Positions 62,395 to 62,427 of a stretch of 62,427 nt of DNA are shown here, piece after piece. Under the pieces are notes generated by a model. That model worked only from the letters and a program-made list of their open reading frames with translations, had not been told where the DNA came from and searched no databases. Each line of letters begins with the position of its first letter. Position 1 is the stretch's first letter. The position numbers and the translations under genes were made by a program. This DNA is from Formivibrio sp. (lineage in GTDB: Bacteria; Pseudomonadota; Gammaproteobacteria; Burkholderiales; Chitinibacteraceae), in NCBI GenBank assembly GCA_031291275.1, contig JARLJJ010000133.1:1-62427 (forward strand). Direction: 5' to 3'.

Positions 62395-62427
62395 ATGCGT
62401 ATCGGTACCCCGCTTTCCGCTTCGGCC
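62395..62427 (+). CDS. purT: Probable start of formate-dependent GAR formyltransferase (partial)
   Basis: Only 11 codons are in the window (MRIGTPLSASA), with TTGGAGAG upstream. They match the N-terminus of PurT (pseudomonad PurT starts MTRIGTPLSPSA). PurT would add a third purine-pathway gene beside purH and purD. The call rests on this short match. Confidence 0.5.
   Translation, partial: MRIGTPLSASA

Noticed and set aside
1..62427. CRISPR arrays, insertion sequences, prophage or toxin-antitoxin cassettes
   Set aside because: No regularly spaced repeats, transposase, integrase, phage structural genes or recognisable toxin-antitoxin pair were found.

Overview
The window looks like a core-genome stretch of a Gram-negative betaproteobacterium, most likely order Neisseriales (Chromobacteriaceae or Chitinibacteraceae relatives). 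The clues are an RmpM-type OmpA protein with a neisserial two-cysteine insertion, a short Fis encoded directly after dusB, a yciB-bolA-ppiC block, and the DUF3460 and DUF2322 families. This placement is inferred from family recognition only; no search was run.

Layout. 1-2755: end of an oligogalacturonide (pectin fragment) ABC importer with its binding protein and oligogalacturonate lyase. 2951-7255: dusB-fis, then purH and purD. 7496-9527: Fur-box-controlled feoAB iron uptake. 9601-14164 (minus): a small membrane protein, a Nudix/ThiE-like fusion, ppiC, bolA, yciB, the 4.5S SRP RNA and L-asparaginase. 14227-19014: smpB, plsY, folB, a Tim44-like protein, a lipoprotein, a Crp/Fnr regulator, a thioesterase and a LEA14-like lipoprotein. 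19094-23693 (minus): rsmJ, mtfA, a PAS-GGDEF protein, a GT4 glycosyltransferase and an LpxH-like phosphoesterase. 23793-27400: DUF1289, a CAU tRNA (probably Ile2), a membrane protein, and a divergent LysR/MFS pair.

27769-39573 is the most accessory-looking part: an orphan FtsH-like membrane AAA protease with an enlarged periplasmic domain, a PanE-like reductase, MscS, an OmpA-domain lipoprotein, DUF2789, the prkA-yeaH-spoVR stress operon, DUF2322 and a triple EF-hand protein. 39721-44652 has an L,D-transpeptidase and TPR protein pair that appear to share a C-terminal domain, DUF486, and upp with uraA. 44774-50282 has an Ldh_2 dehydrogenase, two unrecognised small genes, an AT-richer interval, a COG4705-like membrane protein, and an OmpR regulator whose partner histidine kinase is cut by an in-frame TAA. 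50488-62427 has a BenE transporter, a serine hydrolase, rarA-lolA, the RmpM-like ompA, gyrA, two hotdog thioesterases, pheA, a LOG protein, a GNAT enzyme, DUF3460 and the first codons of a probable purT.

No insertion sequence, prophage, CRISPR array or rRNA gene was seen. Most operons end in clear rho-independent terminators. The items most worth a second look are the orphan FtsH-like protease, the interrupted kinase, the transpeptidase/TPR pair, the unrecognised two-gene unit at 45931-46600, and several intergenic inverted repeats that look like operators.
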